Assembly: GCA_021841935.1 (NCBI GenBank)
Contig: JAKCDL010000010.1
Location: forward strand, 1 to 64,000
Reading direction: 5' to 3'
DNA from: Actinomycetes bacterium
GTDB lineage: Bacteria > Actinomycetota > Acidimicrobiia > Acidimicrobiales > Acidimicrobiaceae
DNA: 64,000 nt
Shown: positions 1 through 8,742 of the stretch, one piece after another
How the letters are laid out: each line of letters begins with the position of its first letter
Numbering within the stretch: position 1 is the first letter of the stretch
Translations under genes and position numbers: made by a program
Notes under the pieces: generated by a model
Told to the model about the DNA's origin: nothing
What the model saw: only the letters and a program-made list of their open reading frames with translations
The model's database searches: none

Positions 1-2
1 CA

Positions 3-428
3 GCTACAAATATCACACTCAACAGACCAATCGTAGGAATCATCTCAACATCAGATGGAAGAGGTTATTGGTTAGTTGCATCTGATGGTGGAGTCTTTGC
101 CTATGGTGATGCAACCTACTATGGATCAGCAAACAACATAGACCTCAACAAACCAATAGTAGGAATAACATCTACTCCAGATTCAAAGGGCTACTGGTTA
201 GTTGCATCTGATGGTGGAGTCTTTGCCTATGGTGATGCGACCTACTATGGATCAGCAAACAACATAGACCTCAACAAACCAATAGTAGGAATAACATCTA
301 CTCCAGATTCAAAGGGCTACTGGTTAGTTGCATCTGATGGTGGAGTCTTTGCCTATGGTGATGCAAACTTCTATGGCTCTGCAACCAATCTTCACCTCAA
401 CCAACCTGCTATCTCCATACAGGGGTAG
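3..428 (+). CDS. C-terminal end of a repeat-containing surface protein (partial)
   Basis: The reading frame enters from the left edge and ends at a TAG at 426-428, so only about 141 C-terminal residues are visible. They consist of 42-residue repeats built on GYWLVASDGGVFAYGDA, with the Tyr/Gly-rich segment YYGSA and a PIVGI spacer. Proteins with such repeats are common, from memory, in Acidimicrobiia, where they are annotated as hypothetical or cell-wall-associated repeat proteins. No enzyme motif is visible. The start, any signal peptide and the N-terminal domains lie outside the window. A cell-surface or structural role is an inference from the repeat character. Confidence 0.75.
   Translation, partial: ATNITLNRPIVGIISTSDGRGYWLVASDGGVFAYGDATYYGSANNIDLNKPIVGITSTPDSKGYWLVASDGGVFAYGDATYYGSANNIDLNKPIVGITSTPDSKGYWLVASDGGVFAYGDANFYGSATNLHLNQPAISIQG
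63..428 (+). repeat. 126-bp coding tandem repeats
   Basis: Copies start at 63, 189 and 315, giving a 126-bp period that equals 42 codons. Copies 1 and 2 differ at only three positions, two in the GYW codons and one in GCA/GCG. The third copy diverges after YGDA and ends the protein. Such similarity at the DNA level points to recent unequal recombination or gene conversion. Confidence 0.9.
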
Positions 429-583
429 GTAGGTGACTAAAAGGTGACTGGGGGTTGAAAGGGACTTATCCGCTTAGTTGAGCGATAAAGACTTAACGTC
501 TAACTACCCTCTCGACCTCGAAGGTCTAACGGATTTATTGCCACCATCTAATGGTGCTTATTTAGAAGTTCGCCCTCATTTGA

Positions 584-620
584 GTACGGTAACTCTCTCA
601 AAATGAGAGTGTTACCGTAC
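584..620. terminator. Strong hairpin between convergent genes
   Basis: A 17-bp stem with one mismatch (584-600 pairing with 604-620) closes on an AAA loop. It lies between the repeat-protein gene and the leftward ATPase gene, so it is placed to stop transcription from both sides. There is no clear T-tract. The rest of the 339-nt gap (429-767) shows no gene. Confidence 0.6.
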
Positions 621-767
621 TTATGGCAATAGTATCCCCATGTACTCCCCTGGGAAAGGATGGAAGGTCACTCTCCAGGAAGTTTGGCATCTCTTATCCT
701 GAAAGACCGCATCTGTTTCTCTTGTCATTGGTGCCTGAATTGCCTGAGCTGACGACCGCCCCTTACC

Positions 768-1937
768 TTAGATAGCATCGCCAGTCGCAATATCAAAGAA
801 GAGTATCTTTTGGGTGTTCAGCGCTAGTTCAATCTTTTCACCTTGGTGGAAGTTGTAGTTTGGTGCGATACGTGCAACGCCGACTCCCTGTCCAGCGCCC
901 TTGCTCGAACCAAATTCAATATCAACGACCTCTTCATCTTCTGCAACTGCGCCAGCTACCTTGATGGCCTTAGCGTTGAATCTAAAGTAGACCAATAGCT
1001 CAGATCCAAGTGCTTCAACCAGATCAACCTCAACTTTGAGACAATTCGCCGCATCGGAGGTCGATGCGATATTGAGGTGCTCGGGACGAAAGCCAACAGC
1101 AACCTTTTTACCGCGGAATCTTGCAAGGTTAGGATTCGAATTGACGTCAAATTCAATCCTTTGTCCACCTAGGGTAAAGTAAGTTCCATCTTCTGCAACG
1201 CCTGCTTCAAAGATGTTCATAGAGGGAGAGCCGATAAAGCTTGCCACAAAGAGATTTGCGGGCTTTGAATAGACAGTCTGAGGATCGGCGCACTGTTGTA
1301 GGTCGCCTGCGTGCATCACCGCGACTCTATCGCCCATCGTCATGGCCTCAACCTGGTCGTGAGTAACATAAAGAGTGGCAACACCAAGTTGTCGTTGTAC
1401 CCGCGATACCTCAGCGCGCATCTTGACTCTGAGGTTTGCATCAAGATTCGAAAGTGGCTCATCCATCAGAAAGACCGAAGGATCTCGAACGATTGCTCGT
1501 CCCATTGCAACTCTTTGGCGTTGTCCACCTGAGAGTTGCCCTGGCTTTTTCTCCAACTGTTCGAACAGTCCGAGAACTTCCGCAGCATTTGCTACCGACT
1601 TTGCGATCTCTTCTTTAGGCTTCTTTCTTAGCGTCAGGGCAAATCCTATATTTTGAGCAACAGTCATATGTGGATATAAGGCGTAGTTCTGAAAGACCAT
1701 TGCTATATCGCGGTCGCGTGCTGTCAGGTCGTTGACGACACGATCGCCTATCATCAAAGTTCCGTCAGAGATCTCCTCGAGGCCCGCAACCATTCGAAGG
1801 GTTGTAGTTTTCCCGCAACCTGATGGTCCGACGAGGACGACAAATTCCCCCTCTCTAATTGAAAGGTCTAAGCCGTGTACTACCTTTTGACCATTTGGAT
1901 AGACCTTCGTTAGCTTTTCCATGGTTACAGTTGCCAT
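768..1937 (-). CDS. ABC sugar importer ATPase (MalK/UgpC/MsmK type)
   Basis: This is the nucleotide-binding subunit of a CUT1-type carbohydrate importer, 389 residues with the chosen start. Walker A GPSGCGKTT is at about 37-45, the LSGGQ signature at 135-139 and Walker B VFLMDEP at 155-161; a TOBE-type regulatory domain fills the last third. The reading frame is open further upstream, but the ATG at 1937 has a good GGGAGG ribosome site 6 nt before it and starts where the family starts. The matching binding protein and permeases lie at 11997-17875, which lack an ATPase of their own, so this subunit probably energises them and possibly other importers. It diverges from the FadR-type regulator. 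Confidence 0.9.
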   Translation of the reverse strand: MATVTMEKLTKVYPNGQKVVHGLDLSIREGEFVVLVGPSGCGKTTTLRMVAGLEEISDGTLMIGDRVVNDLTARDRDIAMVFQNYALYPHMTVAQNIGFALTLRKKPKEEIAKSVANAAEVLGLFEQLEKKPGQLSGGQRQRVAMGRAIVRDPSVFLMDEPLSNLDANLRVKMRAEVSRVQRQLGVATLYVTHDQVEAMTMGDRVAVMHAGDLQQCADPQTVYSKPANLFVASFIGSPSMNIFEAGVAEDGTYFTLGGQRIEFDVNSNPNLARFRGKKVAVGFRPEHLNIASTSDAANCLKVEVDLVEALGSELLVYFRFNAKAIKVAGAVAEDEEVVDIEFGSSKGAGQGVGVARIAPNYNFHQGEKIELALNTQKILFFDIATGDAI

Positions 1938-2057
1938 TTGGACCTCCCAATTTTGAGGCTTCTCTCTTTGAGAACAGCCGTCGTCGGTGAAAAATAGTTG
2001 GCAGATAAGAGTTCTTACCACTGGATAAAGTACAATGATAGCATCAGTGTGTGTTCT

Positions 2058-2068
2058 AGGTCACACAA
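2058..2068. promoter_or_regulatory. Weak operator-like site in the ATPase/regulator divergent region
   Basis: AGGTCACACAA matches 8 of 11 positions of the AGGTCATACCT core found before suyA. It sits in the 365-nt region between the divergent ATPase and regulator genes. No TTGACA promoter stands in the register seen at the three good sites, so this is only a candidate. Nothing else is recognised in this region apart from ribosome sites. Confidence 0.2.
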
Positions 2069-2302
2069 GTTGATTGGCTTTTTTACTCCCGAGGGGGACT
2101 AGCGGGTTTTGAAAGGCTAAGAGTGGGTGGGGATGCTATCTATTTGCTTCGCTAAAGATGGATAACAGAGATCGCAGCGTGCGATAATAGAAAGCAAGAG
2201 AGGCTTTCAAAGTATTTAGATTTGGTAAATTTTCATCGGTGAACGGATATTCCTCCCCGTTCCTGTGCTAACAAATATTTAGGTAAAGTTCGAGAGGAGT
2301 CC

Positions 2303-3025
2303 ATGGAAACGATCTGGCAACCCATCAAAGATTCGGGGCATCTAACAGAGAAGATCGTCGCAAGGATTGAACAGATAATCGAAGAGTCACAGCTATCGGC
2401 TGGTTCACGACTACCGTCAGAGCGCGAATTGGCCAAGTTGTTAGGAGTATCGAGGCCCGCTCTTCGCGAGGCTGTAAAGACCCTTGAGGCACATGGAAGA
2501 GTAGTGGTTCGCCACGGTCAAGGCGTATTTATAACCGCAAGTGCGGACGAGCTCATGAGAGACCGTCTGGCAAACCAAGAGGTCTCCATGATGGAGCTCT
2601 ATGCAATGAGAAACGTTCTTGAGGCGCCGGCTGCAGGATGGGCGGCTGCAAACGCTAGCGACCATGATATCGAACGTCTTCGCCTAGCACTAGAGGCTGA
2701 AGAAGAGGCCAGAACAAATACCACCGACTTTGCCAGACTCGCACAACTCGACTCTGGTTTTCACCTCTTGATCGTAGAGATAGCCCGTAACAGGTTTCTC
2801 CTTCAGACTCTAGGCATCTTGCAAGAGATGATGGCTGCAGGTATGGATACGACACTTACGGTACCAGGGAGGCTAGAGAGGTCTCGTCAAGACCATCGTG
2901 CAATCTTTGAAGCTATCCGTGATCACGATATCGAGGCAGCCAGAGTAGCAGCGTCTTCACATATCATTGGAGCAAGAGAGGCGGCACTTTCAAGGGTCCG
3001 CGGATCCTCCGCAGATGATATTTAA
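2303..3025 (+). CDS. FadR-type GntR-family transcriptional regulator
   Basis: A 240-residue regulator with an N-terminal winged helix at about 10-78, containing the typical SRLPSERELAKLLGVSRPALREAVKTL region cut by short turns, followed by an all-helical FCD ligand-binding domain. The ATG at 2303 follows CGAGAGGAG. Family members usually repress catabolic genes until a pathway acid or sugar acid binds the FCD domain. It is the only regulator in the first 18 kb. It stands just before the suyAB-led gene run and is divergent from the importer ATPase, so local control is likely. FadR-class operators often have a TGGTnnnACCA-like core, and the shared sites at 3096, 13462 and 17989 resemble it. The ligand is unknown; a pathway intermediate such as sulfolactate is my guess. 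Confidence 0.88.
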   Translation: METIWQPIKDSGHLTEKIVARIEQIIEESQLSAGSRLPSERELAKLLGVSRPALREAVKTLEAHGRVVVRHGQGVFITASADELMRDRLANQEVSMMELYAMRNVLEAPAAGWAAANASDHDIERLRLALEAEEEARTNTTDFARLAQLDSGFHLLIVEIARNRFLLQTLGILQEMMAAGMDTTLTVPGRLERSRQDHRAIFEAIRDHDIEAARVAASSHIIGAREAALSRVRGSSADDI

Positions 3026-3056
3026 TTATCACTTTCAAAGTCAGCTCTGTTTTTAA

Positions 3057-3106
3057 TTGACAGAGCTATCTTCAGTGGCTAAAGTTATTGGACAGAGGTC
3101 ATACCT
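3057..3106 (+). promoter_or_regulatory. suyAB promoter with overlapping operator
   Basis: TTGACA at 3057-3062, a 17-nt spacer, TAAAGT at 3080-3085, then 4 nt and GGACAGAGGTCATACC at 3090-3105. The inner 11 bases at 3096-3106 (AGGTCATACCT) are a perfect palindrome around CAT. The same layout, with the same 16 bases, occurs before the permease operon at 17990-18038, and a variant occurs before the binding-protein gene. The operator covers the expected transcription start, as for a repressor. The suyA ATG is 31 nt downstream, behind a GAGGTGG ribosome site. Confidence 0.75.
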
Positions 3107-3136
3107 TCAAAAAATAATTAGACACTGAGGTGGCAC

Positions 3137-3433
3137 ATGAGCGATGAATTGGCCTTTCTTGGCCATGAAGTGGGGGACTCCGTAGCCGTTGCGGTTAGGG
3201 ATGTGGAGGCTGGTAAGGCGCGTGTCGCATTTCTCGACTCCGAAGATCAAGTTGAGATTACGACCACAGAATCGATTCTGTTGGGGCATAAAGTTGCGCT
3301 AGTTTCGATCCCAGCTGAAACACCAATAATCGAATACGGAGAGGTGATCGGCACATCTAAGAGCGATATTGCCGTCGGTTCTTTGGTTCACGTTCACAAC
3401 ATAAGGAGCAATAGATGGCAAGTCAAGGCCTAA
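3137..3433 (+). CDS. suyA: Sulfolactate sulfo-lyase small subunit (SuyA-like, SAF domain)
   Basis: A 98-residue stand-alone SAF-domain protein of the UxaA/GarD superfamily N-terminal type, ending in the SAF hallmark VHVHNIRSNRW. Altronate and galactarate dehydratases normally carry this domain fused in one long chain, whereas (R)-sulfolactate sulfo-lyase is split into a small SuyA and a SuyB of about 390 residues, as here. From memory the C-terminus also resembles known SuyA proteins. With SuyB it would cleave (R)-3-sulfolactate to pyruvate and sulfite in the cytoplasm. It overlaps the next gene by 19 nt, so the pair is translationally coupled. A split sugar-acid dehydratase is the main alternative. 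Confidence 0.68.
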   Translation: MSDELAFLGHEVGDSVAVAVRDVEAGKARVAFLDSEDQVEITTTESILLGHKVALVSIPAETPIIEYGEVIGTSKSDIAVGSLVHVHNIRSNRWQVKA

Positions 3434-4572
3434 CTGGGTATCGTCGCGCAAACGGAACCGTTGGTATCCGAAACTATGTAGTAATCTTGGCCGTCGACGA
3501 CCTTTCGAATGCCGCCGTTGAAGGTATTGCAGCACTCGTTCCCGGTACAGTTGCAATTCCGCACTCTTACGGAAGGCTTCAATTTGGTGAGGACCTCGAG
3601 CTCACCTTTAGGACTTTGATCGGCACTGGCGCAAATCCGAACGTAGCAGCCGTCGTCGTAGTTGGCATTGAGCCATCGTGGACAGATCGTGTGGCAGATG
3701 GAATAGCAGAGACGCAAAAGCCAGTCGAGCGGCTATCGATCGAGCGCAATGGAGATCTAAACACCATTGCAGCCGGGGCTAGGATCGCAGCACGCCTCCT
3801 ACAAGATGCGAGCGAGATCGTGCGCACCCCAGTTGAGCGCCATGAAGTCATGATGTCTATCAAGTGCGGAGAGTCCGATACAACAAGTGGTCTTGGAGCC
3901 TGCCCAACTACATCGGAAGCCGTCGATCGAACTGTATTTGCTGGTGGGACCGTTCTCTTTGGGGAGACAACTGAGCTGACTGGCGGTGAACACCTAATTG
4001 CAAATAGGTGCGTCAGTGACCCAGTGCGAGATAAGTTCATGTCGTTCTTCAACGACTACTTGGCAACGGTAGAGGCACAAGGAGTCGATCTTCTCGGTTC
4101 ACAGCCGACACAGGGTAATATCCGTGGCGGATTGTCGACCATCGAAGAAAAGGCTATGGGCAATATCGCAAAGACTGGTTCTGTACCGGTCGTCGACGCC
4201 CTAGAGCCGGCAGTTGCACCAAGTGTTCCTGGCCTTAACTTCATGGACACTTCCTCTGCTGCTGCAGAGTGCATTACCCTTATGGCCGCCGCAGGAGCTG
4301 TAATCCACCTCTTCCCGACTGGTCAAGGAAATATCATCGGTAACCCAATTGAACCAGTTATCAAGATAACTGCCAACCCCTTGACAGCCGCGACGATGCA
4401 GGAGCACATCGATCTTGACGTCTCTGGCCTTCTTCGTCGCGAGTATGGACTCAAAGAGGCTGGTGATCGCCTGATGGAGATCATCGATCGTACAATCAAC
4501 GGTCGACTTACCGCAGCTGAGGCTATTGGTCACAAAGAGTTCGTGATCACAAAGCTCTACCGGAGCGCATAG
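3415..4572 (+). CDS. suyB: Sulfolactate sulfo-lyase large subunit (SuyB-like)
   Basis: 385 residues of the UxaA/GarD C-terminal catalytic family, with the conserved runs GYRRANGTVGIRN near the N-terminus, KCGESDTTSG in the middle, and FPTGQGNIIGNP and DVSGLLRRE near the end. Length, split organisation and these motifs fit SuyB, the catalytic subunit that eliminates sulfite from (R)-sulfolactate to give pyruvate. The ATG at 3415 follows AAGGAG and lies inside suyA. The ComC-like and SlcC-like dehydrogenases at 9667-11852 are the known partners of SuyAB in sulfolactate degraders, which raises confidence. Automatic annotation would probably call it altronate dehydratase. A sugar-acid dehydratase role cannot be excluded without an alignment. 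Confidence 0.68.
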   Translation: MASQGLTGYRRANGTVGIRNYVVILAVDDLSNAAVEGIAALVPGTVAIPHSYGRLQFGEDLELTFRTLIGTGANPNVAAVVVVGIEPSWTDRVADGIAETQKPVERLSIERNGDLNTIAAGARIAARLLQDASEIVRTPVERHEVMMSIKCGESDTTSGLGACPTTSEAVDRTVFAGGTVLFGETTELTGGEHLIANRCVSDPVRDKFMSFFNDYLATVEAQGVDLLGSQPTQGNIRGGLSTIEEKAMGNIAKTGSVPVVDALEPAVAPSVPGLNFMDTSSAAAECITLMAAAGAVIHLFPTGQGNIIGNPIEPVIKITANPLTAATMQEHIDLDVSGLLRREYGLKEAGDRLMEIIDRTINGRLTAAEAIGHKEFVITKLYRSA

Positions 4573-4574
4573 TT

Positions 4575-6047
4575 ATGACCATTACCACTCGCGCACTTAT
4601 TGACGCGGGAGAGGTAGTGCCAATGTTGATTGGAGGAGAATGGGTCAACTCATTCTCCTCTGTTCTACGTGAGGTAACTAACCCCGCCACTGATCGCGTA
4701 ATAGCCTCGATTGCATACGGAAATAGCTCAGAGGCGACAGCTGCCGCCGACAGTGCAAAAGCCGCCTTCTTGAATTGGTCGAATAGTTCAACTAGATATC
4801 GTGCCGACATACTCTTTAGGGCCTATGAGTTGATCATGGAACGTGCAAGTGACATCGGTGGCCTCCTAGCTCTAGAGACTGGAAAGCTACTTCAAGAGGC
4901 GATCGGAGAGACGCGCTTTAGCGCTGAGTACTTCAGATGGTTCGCCGAAGAGATCAGAAGGCCTCAAGGAGAAGTATTTGCGAGCGAAGATAGAAGTCGG
5001 CGACAACTTTCAATATCTCGTCCAATTGGCGTAGCGGCGACACTAACCCCTTGGAACTTTCCCATATCAATCCAAGCCCGAAAGGTAGCTCCAGCTTTAG
5101 CTGCTGGCTGTACCGTTGTAGCTAGACCTTCAGAGAAAGCGCCACTAGCCGTAGCCGAACTCTTTAGGGCACTCATCGATGCTGGTATCCCAGATGGTGT
5201 GGTAAATCTAATCTATGGCCCAGCCTCGGCTCAATCCAATGCGCTAATTGATCACGATGCCGTTGAAGTTATAAGTTTTACCGGATCTACCCCAGTTGGA
5301 TCAGCCCTGATGAGACAGGCGTCCAACCGTATTGTCAGGTGCGCCCTCGAATTAGGTGGGGATGCACCATTTATCATCTTTTCAGATGCCGACATCGACA
5401 AGGCCATAGAAGGACTTGCAATCGCCAAGTTCAGAAACAACGGTCAGTCGTGCATCGCTGCGAATCGAGTCTTTGTGGCTTCGTCCAGAATGGATGAGGT
5501 ATGCGAACGCCTTGGAAGCCTCACAGAGGCGATGGTCGTTGGCGATCCCCTTGGGGGCACCAAAGTTGACCTCGGGCCGCTCATAGATCAAAGTCGCGTT
5601 CGAGACGTTGAGGCAATTGTGCGAGATGCGTTGGACTCTGGCGCCCACTTCTTAGGGGGCGCTCCGGAGATCCCAGATGGACCGAACTACACCAGACCGG
5701 GGTTCATTGTAAATGCATCTCACGATTCGGCTCTCGCAAAGGAGGAGGTCTTTGGACCGGTCTCTGGCGTATTTTCATTCGACGATGAAGATGAGGTCAT
5801 AGCGAGGGCCAACGATACCACGATGGGACTTGCTGGGTACGCCTATACTTCAGACCAAGGTCGAATATGGCGCCTCTCAGAGAGGCTAGAGGTTGGCATT
5901 CTTGGAATAAATCACCCTCTTCCTTCGGTCGTCTACTCTCCCATGGGTGGTGTGAAGAGAAGTGGACTTGGACGTGAAGGGGCCCATGAAGGACTGCATG
6001 AGTTTCTAGAGACCAAGTATGTATCGATTGGTGTGGATGGACTTTGA
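4575..6047 (+). CDS. NAD(P)-dependent aldehyde dehydrogenase, proposed sulfolactaldehyde dehydrogenase
   Basis: A full-length 490-residue ALDH of the GabD-like class. Visible signatures are TPWNFP with Asn161, the general base Glu259 in LELGGDAPF, and the catalytic Cys293 in NGQSCIAANR. It starts 2 nt after the suyB stop and overlaps the dehydratase start, so it belongs to the same transcript. In sulfo-Entner-Doudoroff pathways an enzyme of this class oxidises 3-sulfolactaldehyde to 3-sulfolactate, which fits the neighbours. If the cluster instead serves an ordinary pentose or sugar acid, the substrate could be alpha-ketoglutarate semialdehyde or glycolaldehyde. The ALDH fold is certain; the substrate is inferred. 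Confidence 0.85.
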   Translation: MTITTRALIDAGEVVPMLIGGEWVNSFSSVLREVTNPATDRVIASIAYGNSSEATAAADSAKAAFLNWSNSSTRYRADILFRAYELIMERASDIGGLLALETGKLLQEAIGETRFSAEYFRWFAEEIRRPQGEVFASEDRSRRQLSISRPIGVAATLTPWNFPISIQARKVAPALAAGCTVVARPSEKAPLAVAELFRALIDAGIPDGVVNLIYGPASAQSNALIDHDAVEVISFTGSTPVGSALMRQASNRIVRCALELGGDAPFIIFSDADIDKAIEGLAIAKFRNNGQSCIAANRVFVASSRMDEVCERLGSLTEAMVVGDPLGGTKVDLGPLIDQSRVRDVEAIVRDALDSGAHFLGGAPEIPDGPNYTRPGFIVNASHDSALAKEEVFGPVSGVFSFDDEDEVIARANDTTMGLAGYAYTSDQGRIWRLSERLEVGILGINHPLPSVVYSPMGGVKRSGLGREGAHEGLHEFLETKYVSIGVDGL

Positions 6048-7762
6048 CGGAGAATCTACGAAGTTGGAATTGGTTTGGTCAAAGCGGAAAGCTTGGTTTC
6101 TACCATCGCTCCCATACTAAATCGGAGGGATTTCCAGATGACATGTTCTCTGGTCGCCCGGTCATCGGTATTGGTGCTTCGTGGTCTGACTTAGCCCCTT
6201 GCAACTACCACCTTCACGAGATAGCACAGTCAGTAAAGGCAGGAATCTACGAAGCCGGCGGAGTACCCTTCGAATTTCCAACGATGGCACTTGGCGAGAC
6301 GTTGATGCGTCCAAGTGCCATGCTCTATCGCAACTTAGCTGCAATGGAGATCGAAGAGCTTATTCGGGCGAATCCCCTCGATGGAGTGGTCCTTCTCACA
6401 GGTTGTGACAAGACGACTCCAGCTGCAATCATGGGGGCTCTAAGTGTTGATTTACCGACGATCATCATCACCGGTGGGCCAATGATGAATGGAGTCTTCA
6501 GGGGCGAGACTGTTGGCTCAGGTACTGATCTGTGGCGCTTTTCCGAGGACGTTCGCGCAGGGGTTATGACCCAAGAGGACTTTGTCTCTTCGGAGGCCTG
6601 CGTTTCACGCAGCGTCGGCCACTGCACGACTATGGGTACCGCGTCGACCATGGCCTGTATCGGTGAGGCTCTTGGCTTAGTACCAAGTGGAACGGCAACC
6701 ATCCCAGCAACAGATGGCCAAAGAAGAAGTACAGCTCAGCTTGCTGGGCGGCGAATTGTAAAGATGGTAAACGAGGACCTTCGCCCCTCAAAGATCCTCA
6801 CCAGAAAGAGCTTTGAGAATGCTATAGTCACCAACGTTGCCCTCGGCGGATCTACCAATGCGATCATTCACCTCCTAGCAATAGCAGGAAGGGCTGAGAT
6901 TGAATTGAAGTTGGGGGACTTCGACGAGTTAGGCAGAGATGTCCCTACCATCGCCAATCTAAAACCTAGCGGACGGTTCTTGATGGCAGACTTTCACGCT
7001 GCCGGTGGCCTTCCCGCACTTCTCTCTGAAATCTCTAGCCACCTGCACCTCGATGCGATGACAGTATCGGGCAGGACGATTGGTGAAGAGATTTCGTCGG
7101 CTCGAAATTGGAACAGTGAAGTAATCAGAACTATTGACAGGCCACTTCTTCCCCCTGGAAATGGAAGTGTGGTACTCTTTGGCAATCTTGCACCCGATGG
7201 CGCAGTTCTAAAGCTCTCCGCCGCCGACCCCAAGTTGCTGGTCCATCGCGGGAAGGCATTGGTCTTTGATTCAATCGAAGAGTACAACACAACGGTCGAT
7301 CGTGAAGACTTTGTCGCTGACCCAAGCGACATATTGATCCTGAGAAATGCTGGTCCAAAGGGCTATCCTGGTATGCCAGAGGTTGGAAACTTAGCCATTC
7401 CAAAGGTGCTAGTGAAAAAAGGGCTTCGAGATATGGTGCGAATCTCAGATGCACGGATGAGCGGCACCTCCTTTGGGACAGTCGTCCTACACGTCTCTCC
7501 GGAGGCTGCTAGTGGTGGTCCCTTAGCTCTCGTCGAAAGCGGAGATAGCGTGCTTCTCGACGTACCCAATCGCCAATTGACCTTAGAGATATCAGACGAG
7601 GAGTTTCAGAGGCGCCAGACAAACCACGTTGCTACCAACTTTGATGACACCAGTGGTTATGTTCGCCTCTATCGAGAGCACGTACTTGGAGCCGACACCG
7701 GGGCTGACTTTGACTTTCTCGTTGGACGAAGAGGTTCAGATGTACCTAGGAGGTCTACGTGA
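6044..7762 (+). CDS. IlvD/EDD-family sugar-acid dehydratase, proposed sulfogluconate dehydratase
   Basis: A 572-residue iron-sulfur dehydratase. Cys53, Cys121 (in GCDKTTPA) and Cys194 (in VGHCTTMGTAST) are spaced like the three [2Fe-2S] ligands of characterised arabinonate/xylonate dehydratases, with Asp122 and Lys123 as likely Mg-site residues. The family removes water from C2-C3 of an aldonic acid to give a 2-keto-3-deoxy acid. Length and N-terminus are closer to the pentonate/6-deoxy-6-sulfogluconate dehydratases than to true IlvD. The start is a TTG at 6044 that overlaps the TGA of the preceding gene. In this cluster I infer 6-deoxy-6-sulfogluconate as substrate; arabinonate or xylonate are the alternatives. 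Confidence 0.85.
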   Translation: MTENLRSWNWFGQSGKLGFYHRSHTKSEGFPDDMFSGRPVIGIGASWSDLAPCNYHLHEIAQSVKAGIYEAGGVPFEFPTMALGETLMRPSAMLYRNLAAMEIEELIRANPLDGVVLLTGCDKTTPAAIMGALSVDLPTIIITGGPMMNGVFRGETVGSGTDLWRFSEDVRAGVMTQEDFVSSEACVSRSVGHCTTMGTASTMACIGEALGLVPSGTATIPATDGQRRSTAQLAGRRIVKMVNEDLRPSKILTRKSFENAIVTNVALGGSTNAIIHLLAIAGRAEIELKLGDFDELGRDVPTIANLKPSGRFLMADFHAAGGLPALLSEISSHLHLDAMTVSGRTIGEEISSARNWNSEVIRTIDRPLLPPGNGSVVLFGNLAPDGAVLKLSAADPKLLVHRGKALVFDSIEEYNTTVDREDFVADPSDILILRNAGPKGYPGMPEVGNLAIPKVLVKKGLRDMVRISDARMSGTSFGTVVLHVSPEAASGGPLALVESGDSVLLDVPNRQLTLEISDEEFQRRQTNHVATNFDDTSGYVRLYREHVLGADTGADFDFLVGRRGSDVPRRST

Positions 7763-8550
7763 AAGATGTTTTAGAGGGCAAAGTTTGCCTAGTAACCGGA
7801 GGTGGTGGAGGAATAGGCGCTGCTATTTCACTGCTTCTCGGCCAAAGCGGAGCACGCATCGCAGTTGTGGACCGAGATCTAGAAGGAGCAGCTAGAAGCG
7901 CAGATGAGATCGGTTCAACTGGTGGCAGTGCGGTCGCAATACAAAGCGATATATCTATAGCCAGCGAGCGGATTAGGGCTTATGAGCAAGCACAAGAAGC
8001 CTTTGGCGCTATTGATATTTTGGTAAATAACGCCGCCGACCATGGATCAAGATCGAAGTTTCTCGATGTCTCTATCGAAGAGTGGGAGAGGATCCTTTCT
8101 ACGAACCTCAGCGCCACGTGGCACTTTAGCCAGTTGGTTGCCCCGCAAATGATAGAAAAGCAAGAGGGATCTATCATCAATTTAGGTGCGATTCAAGCCT
8201 CCTTGCCTGTGGCAACCTATGCCTCATACGTCGCTACCAAAGGCGGAATCCTCTCCCTCACCAAGGCCCTAGCAGTTGAGCTTTCTCAATATGGAGTAAG
8301 GGTAAATGCAATCTCACCTGGCGCAATAGCATCTCCTTCGACCCAGAGCGCCCTCTCTAACTTGGGGACGAACCAAAAGGCACCTACCCTTCTTGGAAGG
8401 ATGGGAACGTCACACGACGTAGCTCAGGGAGTACTATTTTTGGCATCTCCGGCTTCATCGTTTGTAACTGGCGAAAACATTGTCATCGATGGTGGTAGAT
8501 CGCTATCGAGAGACCCAGATCCCTTTGCCTCATTTAGCAATAGGACCTAG
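7759..8550 (+). CDS. Short-chain dehydrogenase/reductase, proposed sulfosugar dehydrogenase
   Basis: 263 residues with a classical Rossmann SDR layout: TGGGGGIG at 13-20, NNAA at 90-93, and the YVATK catalytic Tyr157/Lys161 pair. The GTG start overlaps the stop of the dehydratase by 4 nt, so it is cotranscribed. In sulfo-ED pathways an SDR oxidises sulfoquinovose at C1 to the lactone, and this is the only candidate for that first oxidation here. An odd point: the residue 13 before the Tyr, normally the catalytic Ser, is Ala144 within INLGAIQAS; Ser148 may substitute. No lactonase gene is seen nearby, so lactone opening would be spontaneous or encoded elsewhere. Confidence 0.82.
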   Translation: MKDVLEGKVCLVTGGGGGIGAAISLLLGQSGARIAVVDRDLEGAARSADEIGSTGGSAVAIQSDISIASERIRAYEQAQEAFGAIDILVNNAADHGSRSKFLDVSIEEWERILSTNLSATWHFSQLVAPQMIEKQEGSIINLGAIQASLPVATYASYVATKGGILSLTKALAVELSQYGVRVNAISPGAIASPSTQSALSNLGTNQKAPTLLGRMGTSHDVAQGVLFLASPASSFVTGENIVIDGGRSLSRDPDPFASFSNRT

Positions 8551-8742
8551 TCAGTTCCCGTAGTATCCAACACACCTTTGATAGGCATATCTAAAGATTT
8601 AGCTTTGGCCTTATGTCGAACCCTTCTTGGATGGTAGATCTAGATCAAGTGCCATAGGTGGTCTATAAATTTAGAAAATGACGCTCCAAGAGACAGTTTG
8701 GAGATTGAAAAAGTGGCGAGCAAGTAAGGATTAGGAGATTCA

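Noticed and set aside
63-428. CRISPR-like direct repeats at the left edge
   Set aside because: The 126-bp repeats are in frame, encode 42-residue units and have no spacers.
3579-4052. 157-residue minus-strand frame inside suyB
   Set aside because: It is an antisense shadow of a well-supported gene, with no ribosome site or domain.
8660-8742. A further copy of the shared operator before the DapA-type gene
   Set aside because: The best resemblance is a TGGTCTATAAA-like stretch that matches only about half of the core, without a TTGACA promoter in register.
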